Below the pieces are notes generated by a model. That model searched no databases, was not told the origin of the DNA, and saw nothing but the letters and a program-made list of their open reading frames with translations. From Geothrix limicola (GTDB lineage: Bacteria; Acidobacteriota; Holophagae; Holophagales; Holophagaceae): 64,000 nucleotides of DNA. Location: positions 124,001-188,000 of the forward strand of contig NZ_BSDE01000002.1 of assembly GCF_030268085.1 (NCBI RefSeq), given 5' to 3'. Made by a program: the position numbers and the translations under genes. Shown piece after piece: positions 27,610-36,927 of the stretch; position 1 is the stretch's first letter, and every line of letters begins with the position of its first letter.

Positions 27610-27695
27610 GTGAATCCTTTCAATCGATCAAAACCAGTCGGGCTCGGGCCGGCACGGCCCCTCATGTCCTTCTTGAAACAGCAGCAGGATGCGGA

Positions 27696-28469
27696 TCACC
27701 GAATCGGTGGCGGGCCGGCCGGACGGGCGGGAGCTGGCTTCCCGGCATGAGGCGTCGGATCCCCCGGTCCGGTCCTGGGGGCCTCGTCCGCCTTCACGCT
27801 CCAATCCAGGTATTCGACGATGGGGTCGTACTTGGGATGGGTGGTCCGGACGATGATCCTCTCCTGGGCGGCGGAGGGCTGGGCGGGGAGCTTGGTGCCA
27901 TCGAGGTGGATCGTCACCAGCACATCGAGGCCCTCCTTGCGCTGGCTGAACGAGAGGTAGGGCGCGCCGGGACAGCGGATCTCGCGGACCTCCACCGGTT
28001 TCCCGTTGCCCGAAACGAGACGGAAGGCGGCCTGCTTGGACTGGGTGCGAAGCAGCTCGTGCAGGTGGAGGTTGGCGGGCTCGGCCATCACATCGCGGAC
28101 GACCTTGGCCTCGAAACTCAAGGTGAGCGCCGGGTTTGCTGGGTCGTTGGAATGAACGACGATGAGCTTTTTCACGGGGCCAAGGAAGTTCTTCGGATCG
28201 AAGTCCACCTGGATCTGGGTGGATTCCCCCTGGCGCAGTTCGTCTTTTCCCAGATTGGTGCTGGTGCATCCGCAGGAGGGTTCGATGCGGGAGATCTTGA
28301 GGGTCGCTCCTCCCGTGTTGGTCACGGTGAACGCGCAGTGCGTGGTCTGGTCGGCGTTCACAATCCCTAGGTTGTGGTGCGACTTGATGAAGGAGATCCG
28401 CGGGGCGCCCGCCTCAGGGGCGGCGCAGAGGATCGCAGATGGAAGCAGCAGCAGGGGGAGGATTCTCAT
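27696..28469 (-). CDS. DUF1573 family exported protein
   Basis: A 257-residue exported protein. The ATG at 28467-28469 follows AAAGGAGA and gives a clean signal peptide (MRILPLLLLPSAILCAAP). Residues about 25-120 form the DUF1573 domain, an Ig/ASPM-SPD-2-Hydin-like beta sandwich with the characteristic SCGCTST motif within GATLKISRIEPSCGC. The C-terminus is proline-rich. Function of the family is unknown; members are often cell-surface proteins. It lies between giant lipoprotein genes B and A on the same strand, 89 bases after B, so co-expression is plausible. Confidence 0.85.
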   Translation of the reverse strand: MRILPLLLLPSAILCAAPEAGAPRISFIKSHHNLGIVNADQTTHCAFTVTNTGGATLKISRIEPSCGCTSTNLGKDELRQGESTQIQVDFDPKNFLGPVKKLIVVHSNDPANPALTLSFEAKVVRDVMAEPANLHLHELLRTQSKQAAFRLVSGNGKPVEVREIRCPGAPYLSFSQRKEGLDVLVTIHLDGTKLPAQPSAAQERIIVRTTHPKYDPIVEYLDWSVKADEAPRTGPGDPTPHAGKPAPARPAGPPPIR

Positions 28470-28558
28470 GCCCGGTCTCCTTTCGCGGGGGTGGGACAGA
28501 AAAGATTTCGGCGGCCAGGCCCTGGAATGCGCCGGGAACCTGGCCGTCAAATCGGCTT

Positions 28559-31500
28559 TCAGCGGACGCTAAGGCTGCGGCCGGTGCTGGTGGGATCGTC
28601 GGAGAAGTGGATGTCGAGGGTTCTGGCATCAGTCACCAGATCCATGGATCCGCCCTTGGCGAAGGCGATGACTTCGCCCTTCTCGTTCTTGATCATGACC
28701 AGGGCATGCACGGCGGCGTCCCAGGTGAAACGGACCTTGCCATCGGGCAGGCGGACGGCCTGGAAGCGGTCCTCCGCGGTGGCTCCGGCCGTGGCGGCGT
28801 TGGCAGCCTGGCTGGCGGGGCGGGCCTGCTCGGCCAGCTTTTCGCCGTTGCGGTGGATGCGGATCGAGGCCACGGCGGAGGCGGTGGGAGCCCCCGTCGC
28901 CTGAAGGCCCTTGCCGCCCGCGAGCTGGGCCAGGGGCATCAGCACGTTGAAGCCGTGGATCCGCGGACCATGGTCGGGCTCACCGGGCTCGAAGCTGAGG
29001 CGGCCCAGGGAGGCTCCGCTCTGCGAGAACACTTCGGCCTGGTAGGTGGCTTCGGGGTCCGGCTCGCTGGGGATCGACTTGATGACCATGCTGGGGAAGA
29101 GCTTCACGTCGCCGTTCTCGACCTGGCCCCAGATCATCAGGCAGTCCTGCATACCGGTGGTGCCAACCCCCTTGGCGGAGCTGAGGGGGGCCGGATCGCT
29201 GGTGCCGATAGGACCGTGGGTGATGCTCAAGTCGTAGTTCAGGCGGTAGTCCATCACGTGCCGGTAGCAGTAGTCCGACACCCACTCGAAGCCGCAGTAG
29301 CCCATGATGTCGTGGTACTTCGACGCGTCCCAGATGTTGATGTTCGCGCCGCCATCCTCGTTGCCGTTGGTGCCGAAGCCGTAGCCCCAGGCACCGATCA
29401 CGCCGTTGTCGTAGGGATAGCTGTTGTCCGGGCTACCCGCGTTGCCGCAGGGCGTGTGGGGGCGGCTGAGGGCATGGCCCAGTTCATGGGCGAGGGTGCC
29501 CGCACGCCAGGTGTAGGGGCTCTTGGTGCCGCCGTACTCGTGGCCGATGCCCATGGCCTGAAGCACGCCCAGGCTGTCGGCCATGCCCGAACCGCCGCCC
29601 TGGCGATCGGCCGCGCCGTTATCCCACCACCAGGCGTTGAGGGCGCCGTAGTAGTAGCGGGAGTTGCCGACTTCGGCCAGGCGGAGGGCCTTCAATTCCG
29701 CCAGGACTTCCATCCATCCGTAAGAGTAATCCGGAAGGGGGACGTGCTGGGTGTTGTAGGGGGCGTGGACCTGGATGTCGATGGCGTCCGGCAGCGGCCA
29801 TACGGCCTGGAACATGCCCGTCCAGGTCGGAAGGTTGTTCGTGTTGACGTCGCCGGTCCAGGTCTGGCCGTTCACCACCATGGAAAGGGGCACCATGGTC
29901 AGTTTGAACATCTGGGTGTCCCGCACATCCAGGATTTCGGGCGTGCCGTCATAGGGCCAGACGTTGTTGGTGGCATCCACCTCCGGCTGGGAGCCATCGG
30001 GGTTCACCTGGGCCAGGACGCCGACGCCTGGCTGCATGTACTGGGCCGGGATCGTGGCGTTCCAGGTCTTGTCGAAGTCCGCCGTGCTCGTGCTGGTGGG
30101 CGTGCCCGTCAGGCCCGCCGGGCAGGCGATGAGGGTTTCATAGACCTTGGTGCTGCCCTGGAAGAGGCTCAGCTTGACGCTGGGCAGCAGGGTATTCGCC
30201 GTGTTGCCCTTCACGTGCACGCGGGCGAGGGCCTGGCGGTCCTTGACCATGGGCACGGCGCCATCCTCGCGCTGGGTCACCTGGACGAATTCCACGCGAT
30301 CGATGTAGAGATCCGCCGTGGTTCCGTTGGCGAGCACCGTGAACACCTCGGTGGACGCGGTGCCGCCGGGGCCCGAGATCTGGATGGAACCTGTCGTGGC
30401 CCCGGCCGGAATGACCGTCGAGATCTGACCGTCGCTGTCCACCGTGAAGGCCATGGCCAGTCCGTTGATCGTCACGCTGGTCGTCCCACGCAGATGCTGA
30501 CCCAGCAGGGCGACGGGCGTGCCGACAGGTCCCCGGGTGGGTTCGACGTGGTTCGCCACGGGTTGGTGGTAGGTCACGGTGAAGGTTCCGGGAAGGGCCG
30601 TGGCCCCTGCCCCGCTGATGACGACGACCGGTCCCGTGGAGCTGCCGAAAGCCGCCGTGGCCTCCACGGTTTCAGAATCGATCTGGTTCCAGGAATGCGC
30701 AGGCACACCATTGAAGAGAATCTGCTGGATGCCCCGCAGGTTGACACCGTTGAGGGTCACCACGGTTTCCTCGGGATAGCCAGTCGTGGGGAAGATGCTG
30801 ACCACGCTGGGCACCGCGCTGGTGGAACCGTAGACCAGCAACTGGACGTCGTCCATGGTCCAGGCCGTCCTCATCTCGAGATCTTCGTCGCTTTCCATGC
30901 GGATCTTGACGCTGCGGCCGCGGAACGCCGTGATGTCCACCACGTAGGACTTCAGCACATGATCAGAGCCCGAGAGGTTGTCCAGCTGAAGCACCTGGCC
31001 GCCGGGCAGCAGCAGGTCCGTGGCCGCGTCCAGCAGCTTGACGTTGAAGAAGTCCTTGGCCGTGCCGGTGTTTTCTTCGGTGACCAGGCCCGCGACGAAT
31101 CGCAGTTCCACCTTGGTGGCATCCGCAGGGATGGCCACCGCATCGGAGACGGGCGCGTCAATGGTACGGGTGTGACCTTGACGCGGCGCGCCCCAACCCC
31201 AGCCGCCGACGGTCTGGGCCCAGGTGCCGCTCTGGGGCAGGAGGTTGTAGGCCGGCATGGTGAGGGAGTTCTGGATCAGGGGACCGCTGCCGAAACTGCC
31301 ATGCCAGTTGACGTCGCCCAGTTCGAAATCGCCGTTGATCAGCAGGTCGATCATGCGATCAGCCTGGGGCGTGAACGTGCCGTAGGAATCCACGCTGCCG
31401 CCGGGGGTGCTCACGTGCGCGAGGCCCGTGGCGGCTCCTGCGGGCACCGTGACCAGGAGGGATGCGTCAGAAAGCACGGTGAAGCTGGCATTGGCGCCGC

Positions 31501-34500
31501 CGAGGCTGACGGCGGTGGTGCCCGAGAGTCGCTTACCTGAGAGGAGCACCTGTTCGCCGGGGGCCGCCGTGGCAGGGAAGATCTCCGCCACGACGGGGCC
31601 TGCGGCCGGATTCACCACCTGGAAGGAGGAGGCGGTGGCGCCACCATCTCCCAGACGGTTCAGGAGGGCGATGGGGCCAGAGACGGCACCCGCCGGAACG
31701 ACGGCCTGGATGAGGCTGCCGGAGACGATCTTGAAGCGGGTGGCGGGCACGCCACCGAAGGTAACGGAGGTCGTGTCCTGGAAGTTGCGTCCCGTGATGG
31801 AGACAGTGGTCCCAACGGTGCCGGTGGCCGGGCTCATGCCTGTCAGGGTCGGCGCGATGAAGAAGTTGTCATAGCTCCAGGCGGTGTTCGTATTCCCCGT
31901 CACGGGATCGGTGTTGGTGAGCGACAGGTAGCCCGTGAGCGCACCGACGGGGATGGTGACATCCAGCCTGTAGCTGTCCACCTGGGTAAAGGTGGGTGCG
32001 GGCACGCCGCCGAAGCTGATGCTCTTCACGCCCGGCGCGTAGGCGACGTTGAGACGGTAGACATCCCCTTCCTTCCCGTGGTTGTCGGGCGACAGGGTCC
32101 AGAAACCCGGCAGGTAGGGACCCACGAAGTTCTGGGCCGAGACGCCCGTGCCCGCGGGGGTGGTGATCTTGATGGGGCCCGTCTGGGACCACATGGGGGT
32201 TTGGATCTGAAGCGTGTTGTCGTCGATCACGTAGAAGAAGTCGCCGGGTCCGCTGCCGCCGATCTCGACCTTGGTGGCGCCCGTGAAGTGGCTGCCCTTC
32301 ACCGTGATGAGGGTCCAGTTCCTGTCCGAAGACATGGGCGAGAAGGAATCGATGACGGGAACGCCCTGCGCGGCGATGGAATCCGCCGTGAACACGTCGG
32401 CGGTGGTGTAGCAGCCCCAGATGTTGTGGGGCGTGAAGAGACAGACCTTGCCGGTCACGAGGCGGCCGGGCAGCGTCACGTCCAGGGCCGTGGGGCTCAG
32501 CACCTTGAAGGACGCCTGCATCATGCCGTTGCAGTCGCCGAAGTAGATGGAGGTCACCGTATCCAGGGCCGTGCCGTTGATCTGCACGTGGTCGAAGGGC
32601 TTGCCGTGGTTGGGCACGATGGAGCTCACGGCCATGTCGAAGGCGGCCGGGTAGCCCTTGATGGTGAAGTTGCGGGGCGAGGTAATGGGGCCGCTGGGCG
32701 TCGTCACCGTGATGGGGCCCGTGACGTCCGTTGTGCCCGTCCAGTACACCAGGGCTTTGATCAGGTTGTCGTTGACGACGTTCCAGGAGTAGTGACCCTT
32801 CCCCGCGATATCCACATTCGTCGCGGTCTGGAGGTTCACGCCTGTGATGTAGATCGTGGCCCAGTTGCCGCCTTCAGAGGGATTAAAGTCGTTGATGCGG
32901 GGCATCATCGCATCCGGCAGCGAGGTGAACACCGGCCCCACGGCGGTGCCGGAGGGAGTCGTGACGCTTACGGGCCCCGTGGAGGCGCCGTCCGGCACGA
33001 TGACCGTGATCTGGGTGGGGCTCAGCACCGTGTAGGTCACGGCGGGCGTCCCGTTGAAGGACACAGCGCTTGTGCCGAAGAAGTTGGTGCCGGTCAAGGT
33101 CAGCAGGTTGCCGGGTTGTCCGAAGGCCGGGCTCAGATCCGTGAGGGTCGGCGCCGGCGCCGCAAGCACCGTGAAGGTCGGACCATCGGCCGAGCCGCTG
33201 GCATTGGTGGCACGCACCGTGCCCGTGCTGGCGCCCGCGGGCACGAGCACTACCACCTGGGTGTCCGTCCAGCTGGTGGGTACCGAAGGCACGCCGTTGA
33301 AACTGACGGTCGCGAGGTACTTCAGATTGGTCCCCGTCACCGTGACGGAGCTGCCCGGGTAACCGCTCGTGGGCGAGAGGGAAGCGACCGTCGGCAGGCT
33401 GAAGTTGAAGGCCAGGTCCGTGGCGCTGAAGGCCGTGCCGTTGGGACCTTCCAGCCGGATCTTGCCGCCGAGGGTGCCCACGGGGAGGTCGTAGATGTAG
33501 TTGCCCGTGTTGCCCGTCCAGGAATCCTTCATCACGCCCACGAGCGCATTGCCGATGTAGACGCGGGAGCCGTTGAGGAGGTTGGTTCCGCTCACCAGCA
33601 GGGCGTGATAGTCCGTCATCGGATTGGGCCCGAAATTGGTGATGGCAGGCGCGGGATCCGAAGTCACCGTGAAGAGGGGCCCCAGGGCCGTGCCGCCCGG
33701 CGTGGTCACGCTGATGGCGCCAGAGGTGGCGCCCACCGGCACAGTGACCGTGATCTGGGTTGGGCTGTTCACCGTGAAGGCCGAAGCGGCGGTGCCGTTG
33801 AAGCTCACCAGGGTGGCGCCGCTAAGGTTCGTCCCCGTGAGGATCACGTTGACACCCACGTTGGCCGCCGGCCAGTTGATGCCGCTCAGGGTCGGCGCCG
33901 TCGAAGGAGACACCGTGAAGAAGGGCCCCATGGCCGTGCCGCCGGGCGTCGTGACGCTGACTTCGCCGAAATGCGCGCCCACCGGCACCGTGGCCGTGAT
34001 CTGGGTGGCGCTGTTCACCGTGAACGTGGCAGCGGTGCCATCGAAGGCGACGGCCGTGGCCCCCGTGAGGTTCGTGCCGGTGATCGTCACCGAGCTTCCC
34101 ACCATGCCACTCGTGGGGTTGAGGCCCGTGATCGTCGGCGCGGGTGCGAGCACCAGGAAGGCGGGACCGGTGGCCGTGCCGCCGGGCGTCGTCACGCTCA
34201 CGGGGCCCGTCGTGGCGCCCGCGGGCACCGTGGCCGTGATCTGCGTGGCGCTGGTCACAGTGAAGCTGGCCGCAGGTGTGCCGTTGAAGGACACGGCCGA
34301 CGCATTCGTCAGGCCCGTGCCCGTAATGGTCACCGAGCTTCCCGCCTGCCCCCCGGTGGGGTTGAGGCTCGTCACCGTCGGCACAGGCACCGTCACCGTG
34401 AAGCTGGGGCCGGCAGCCGTGCCGCCGGGCGTCGTCACGCTCACGGGGCCCGTCGTGGCGCCCGCGGGCACCGTGGCCGTGATCTGCGTGGCGCTGGTCA

Positions 34501-36211
34501 CGGTGAAGCTGGCCGCAGGCGTGCCGTTGAAGGACACCGCCGAGGCATTCGTCAAGTTCGTCCCGGTGATCGTCACCGAGCTGCCGACCTGGCCGCTGGT
34601 GGGGTTGAGGCCCGTCACCGTCGGCGCGGGCGTCGTCACGGTGAAGGTGGGACCAGCGGCCGTGCCGCCGGGCGTCGTCACGCTCACGGTGCCCGTCGTG
34701 GCGCCCGCGGGCACCGTGGCCGTGATCTGCGTAGCACTGGTCACGGTGAAGCTGGTCGCAGGCGTGCCGTTGAAGGACACCGCCGACGCATTCGTCAGGT
34801 TCGTTCCGGTGATCGTCACCGAGCTGCCGACCTGACCGCTGGTGGGGTTGAGACCCGTCACCGTCGGCGCGGGCGCCGTCACGGTGAAGCTGGGGCCAGC
34901 GGCCGTGCCGCCGGGCGTCGTCACGCTCACGGGGCCCGTCGTGGCACCCGCGGGCACCGTGACCGTGATCTGCGTGGCGCTGGTCACGGTGAAGCTGGCC
35001 GCAGGCGTGCCGTTGAAGGACACCGCCGAGGCATTCGTCAGGTTCGTGCCCGTCAGGACGGTGGTGCTTCCCGGAGCCCCCGAGGTCGGATTCAGTTGGG
35101 TGAGCGTGGGAGGCTGGGCCGAGGGGGGCGTCACGGTGAAGACCGGCCCCACCGCGGTGCCGCCTGGAGTCGTGACGTTGACCGCGCCGGTGGTGGCACC
35201 CGCGGGCACCGTGGCGGTGATCTGGGTGGCGCTGTTCACGGTGTAGACCGCAGCCGTGCCGTTGAAGGTGACCGCCGTGGCGCCACTGAGATTCGTGCCC
35301 GCGATCACCACCGAACTGCCCACCAGGCCGTTGGCCGGCGTCAGGCTGAACACCGTCGGCGTCGGTAGGGTCACGGTGAAGGCGGGACCGGTGGCCGTGC
35401 CGCCGGCTGTCGTCACGCTCACGGCGCCGCTGGTGGCGCCGACGGGCACCGTGGCGGTGATCTGGGTGGCGCTGTTCACGGCGAACGCCGCAGCGGGTGT
35501 GCCATTGAAGGCGACCGCCGAAGCTCCCGAGAGGTTGGTGCCCGTGATCACCACCGAACTGCCGACAACACCGCTGGTGGGGCTGAGGTTAGACACGGTC
35601 GGAGCGGAGGCTGTCACGGTGAATCCGGGGCCCGCGGCCGTGCCGCCTGGCGCCGTCACGCTGACGGTTCCGCTGGTGGCGCCCGCTGGCACCGTCGTGG
35701 TGATTTGCGTGGCGCTGTTCACGGTGAAGCCCGAGGCGGGCGTACCGTTGAACGAGACGGCTGAGGCGTTCGTCAGATTCGTGCCCGTGATGACAACCGA
35801 GCTGCCCACCGGCCCGCTGGTGGGATTGAGGCCCGTCACCGTCGGCGCGGACGCGGTCACCGTGAAGGTCGGTCCGCTGCCCGTGCCGTTCGGCGTGGTG
35901 ACGCTCACGGCGCCCGAGGTGGCGCCCGATGGAACCGTCGCCGTGATCTGGGTGGCGTTGTTCACCGTGAACGCCGCCGCGGCGGTCCCGTTGAAGGCCA
36001 CCGCCGAGGCGCTCGCGAAGTTGTTGCCTGAGATCACCACCGCGGTACCTGCCGGCCCGCTCGCAGGGCTCAAGCTGCTCAGCGTGGGCAAGGGTCCAGG
36101 CTTGGATTTATTGGCATCGGGATTGGACCCGCCGCCGCCTCCGCACCCCACCCAGATGAGCATGCCCACCGCCGCCAGCAATATCGCCTTGGATGCCGTT
36201 TTCCAGAACAT
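28559..36211 (-). CDS. Giant IPT/TIG-repeat lipoprotein with C-terminal metzincin-like protease domain (paralog B)
   Basis: A 2,550-residue lipoprotein, the largest gene here. The start at 36209-36211 is chosen over an upstream in-frame codon because it gives a proper lipoprotein signal (MFWKTASK to WVGC, Cys23) and follows AAAGG. Ten tandem IPT/TIG domains of about 80 residues lead, then about ten more divergent ones, one jelly-roll-like module (NGDFELGDVNWHG), and a segment beginning TADLYIDRVEFVQ. The protease-like domain has HELGHALSRPH from His2242, then HDIMGYCGFEWVSDYCYRHV. The C-terminal region matches paralogs A and C. Homologous to A in order and motif, with an expanded IPT stalk. 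Predicted anchored by lipid with the protease-like domain held far out. Confidence 0.8.
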   Translation of the reverse strand: MFWKTASKAILLAAVGMLIWVGCGGGGGSNPDANKSKPGPLPTLSSLSPASGPAGTAVVISGNNFASASAVAFNGTAAAAFTVNNATQITATVPSGATSGAVSVTTPNGTGSGPTFTVTASAPTVTGLNPTSGPVGSSVVITGTNLTNASAVSFNGTPASGFTVNSATQITTTVPAGATSGTVSVTAPGGTAAGPGFTVTASAPTVSNLSPTSGVVGSSVVITGTNLSGASAVAFNGTPAAAFAVNSATQITATVPVGATSGAVSVTTAGGTATGPAFTVTLPTPTVFSLTPANGLVGSSVVIAGTNLSGATAVTFNGTAAVYTVNSATQITATVPAGATTGAVNVTTPGGTAVGPVFTVTPPSAQPPTLTQLNPTSGAPGSTTVLTGTNLTNASAVSFNGTPAASFTVTSATQITVTVPAGATTGPVSVTTPGGTAAGPSFTVTAPAPTVTGLNPTSGQVGSSVTITGTNLTNASAVSFNGTPATSFTVTSATQITATVPAGATTGTVSVTTPGGTAAGPTFTVTTPAPTVTGLNPTSGQVGSSVTITGTNLTNASAVSFNGTPAASFTVTSATQITATVPAGATTGPVSVTTPGGTAAGPSFTVTVPVPTVTSLNPTGGQAGSSVTITGTGLTNASAVSFNGTPAASFTVTSATQITATVPAGATTGPVSVTTPGGTATGPAFLVLAPAPTITGLNPTSGMVGSSVTITGTNLTGATAVAFDGTAATFTVNSATQITATVPVGAHFGEVSVTTPGGTAMGPFFTVSPSTAPTLSGINWPAANVGVNVILTGTNLSGATLVSFNGTAASAFTVNSPTQITVTVPVGATSGAISVTTPGGTALGPLFTVTSDPAPAITNFGPNPMTDYHALLVSGTNLLNGSRVYIGNALVGVMKDSWTGNTGNYIYDLPVGTLGGKIRLEGPNGTAFSATDLAFNFSLPTVASLSPTSGYPGSSVTVTGTNLKYLATVSFNGVPSVPTSWTDTQVVVLVPAGASTGTVRATNASGSADGPTFTVLAAPAPTLTDLSPAFGQPGNLLTLTGTNFFGTSAVSFNGTPAVTYTVLSPTQITVIVPDGASTGPVSVTTPSGTAVGPVFTSLPDAMMPRINDFNPSEGGNWATIYITGVNLQTATNVDIAGKGHYSWNVVNDNLIKALVYWTGTTDVTGPITVTTPSGPITSPRNFTIKGYPAAFDMAVSSIVPNHGKPFDHVQINGTALDTVTSIYFGDCNGMMQASFKVLSPTALDVTLPGRLVTGKVCLFTPHNIWGCYTTADVFTADSIAAQGVPVIDSFSPMSSDRNWTLITVKGSHFTGATKVEIGGSGPGDFFYVIDDNTLQIQTPMWSQTGPIKITTPAGTGVSAQNFVGPYLPGFWTLSPDNHGKEGDVYRLNVAYAPGVKSISFGGVPAPTFTQVDSYRLDVTIPVGALTGYLSLTNTDPVTGNTNTAWSYDNFFIAPTLTGMSPATGTVGTTVSITGRNFQDTTSVTFGGVPATRFKIVSGSLIQAVVPAGAVSGPIALLNRLGDGGATASSFQVVNPAAGPVVAEIFPATAAPGEQVLLSGKRLSGTTAVSLGGANASFTVLSDASLLVTVPAGAATGLAHVSTPGGSVDSYGTFTPQADRMIDLLINGDFELGDVNWHGSFGSGPLIQNSLTMPAYNLLPQSGTWAQTVGGWGWGAPRQGHTRTIDAPVSDAVAIPADATKVELRFVAGLVTEENTGTAKDFFNVKLLDAATDLLLPGGQVLQLDNLSGSDHVLKSYVVDITAFRGRSVKIRMESDEDLEMRTAWTMDDVQLLVYGSTSAVPSVVSIFPTTGYPEETVVTLNGVNLRGIQQILFNGVPAHSWNQIDSETVEATAAFGSSTGPVVVISGAGATALPGTFTVTYHQPVANHVEPTRGPVGTPVALLGQHLRGTTSVTINGLAMAFTVDSDGQISTVIPAGATTGSIQISGPGGTASTEVFTVLANGTTADLYIDRVEFVQVTQREDGAVPMVKDRQALARVHVKGNTANTLLPSVKLSLFQGSTKVYETLIACPAGLTGTPTSTSTADFDKTWNATIPAQYMQPGVGVLAQVNPDGSQPEVDATNNVWPYDGTPEILDVRDTQMFKLTMVPLSMVVNGQTWTGDVNTNNLPTWTGMFQAVWPLPDAIDIQVHAPYNTQHVPLPDYSYGWMEVLAELKALRLAEVGNSRYYYGALNAWWWDNGAADRQGGGSGMADSLGVLQAMGIGHEYGGTKSPYTWRAGTLAHELGHALSRPHTPCGNAGSPDNSYPYDNGVIGAWGYGFGTNGNEDGGANINIWDASKYHDIMGYCGFEWVSDYCYRHVMDYRLNYDLSITHGPIGTSDPAPLSSAKGVGTTGMQDCLMIWGQVENGDVKLFPSMVIKSIPSEPDPEATYQAEVFSQSGASLGRLSFEPGEPDHGPRIHGFNVLMPLAQLAGGKGLQATGAPTASAVASIRIHRNGEKLAEQARPASQAANAATAGATAEDRFQAVRLPDGKVRFTWDAAVHALVMIKNEKGEVIAFAKGGSMDLVTDARTLDIHFSDDPTSTGRSLSVR
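34140..35090. repeat. Tandem 243-bp coding repeats (IPT units of paralog B)
   Basis: Four consecutive IPT units share long near-identical DNA stretches at 243-base steps (compare the matching segments near 34371, 34614 and 34857). They encode 81-residue domains with the pattern NPTSGQVGSSVTITGTNL. The unit length differs by one codon from that of paralog A. Confidence 0.85.
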
Positions 36212-36297
36212 GATGAGCCTTTCGAGGGGAGAGATCGCGTCGCGGCGTGAAGCCCGGGAGATCACGGAATTGCGAGGTTCGCGGGCTGAAACGGCAA

Positions 36298-36325
36298 CGT
36301 CAGGCCCCGTTGTCGAGGCCTGACG
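36298..36325 (-). terminator. Terminator of the glycosidase-lipoprotein operon
   Basis: CGTCAGGCC (36298-36306) pairs perfectly with GGCCTGACG (36317-36325), 15 bases after the stop of the small lipoprotein gene. The exit side reads TTGCCGTTT, a weak U-tract. It separates this operon from paralog B downstream. Confidence 0.6.
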
Positions 36326-36340
36326 AAGACGGCCCGGCCC

Positions 36341-36919
36341 CTACTGGGCGAGGAGGGTTCCGGCGGTGATGGCAATGGGCGTCAGCGCATCGCCCGTGTC
36401 GGGAATCAGCACGGCCTTGTCGGCCGGACTCGCCAGGCTGACGGCCCCCGGGGTCGTGCCGGTCTTGAGATCCAGGGCCACGTGGGCGAGTACCGTCGTC
36501 GCCCCTATGTTGGCGGCGGCGGCCCCGCGCCCCTTCTGGAAGCTGCCCACCTGCAACTCACCCCCCGTCACCTTGGTTTTCAGCTTGTCCGTGAACAGGG
36601 GACCCTGGGCAAACTCCGCGTCGGCGCTGGCCACTTTGGACCAGGTGACCAGGGCGGAATCCGTGTTCAGGTAGAAGGCCACTCCTCGTCCCAGGGTCCC
36701 GGTCGAAGGGCCCATGAGGTTCAGCACGAGGTGGGTGTCGGTGCTGCTGGAATCTTTCACCAGGCGGTAGTCGCCCGAGGTCGGATCCGTGTAGACCAGC
36801 TTGCTGGCGGAGGTGACCGGCTTGGGCGCCGGTTTGCTGCTGCCTCCGCCGCAGGCCACCAGCAGCACCAGGGCCGCGCAGGAGAGGAAGGAAAAGAGGG
36901 TGCGGTTTCGCATGGTCAT
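36341..36919 (-). CDS. Small lipoprotein, possible cohesin-like anchor
   Basis: A 192-residue lipoprotein with lipobox LVAC at Cys23, then a GGGSSKPAPKP linker. The remaining 150 residues look like a single beta sandwich (LVLNLMGP, GRGVAFYLNTDSALVTWSKV, GGELQVGSFQKGRG, TVLAHVALDLKTG). That order of strands, with a Gly-rich loop before a hydrophobic strand and a PGAVSL close, resembles cohesin domains. It starts eight bases after the stop of the dockerin-bearing glycosidase gene, so the two are co-expressed. I infer a lipid-anchored receptor for the dockerin. A simple unknown lipoprotein is the alternative; the cohesin reading needs structural confirmation. Confidence 0.6.
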   Translation of the reverse strand: MTMRNRTLFSFLSCAALVLLVACGGGSSKPAPKPVTSASKLVYTDPTSGDYRLVKDSSSTDTHLVLNLMGPSTGTLGRGVAFYLNTDSALVTWSKVASADAEFAQGPLFTDKLKTKVTGGELQVGSFQKGRGAAAANIGATTVLAHVALDLKTGTTPGAVSLASPADKAVLIPDTGDALTPIAITAGTLLAQ

Positions 36920-36927
36920 CCTCGGGC

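Noticed and set aside
21586-35368. Very long plus-strand open frames opposite paralogs A and B (over 900 codons each)
   Set aside because: They are antisense mirrors of low-complexity IPT repeats, rich in Arg/Gly/His/Val, with no domain and no ribosome-binding site.
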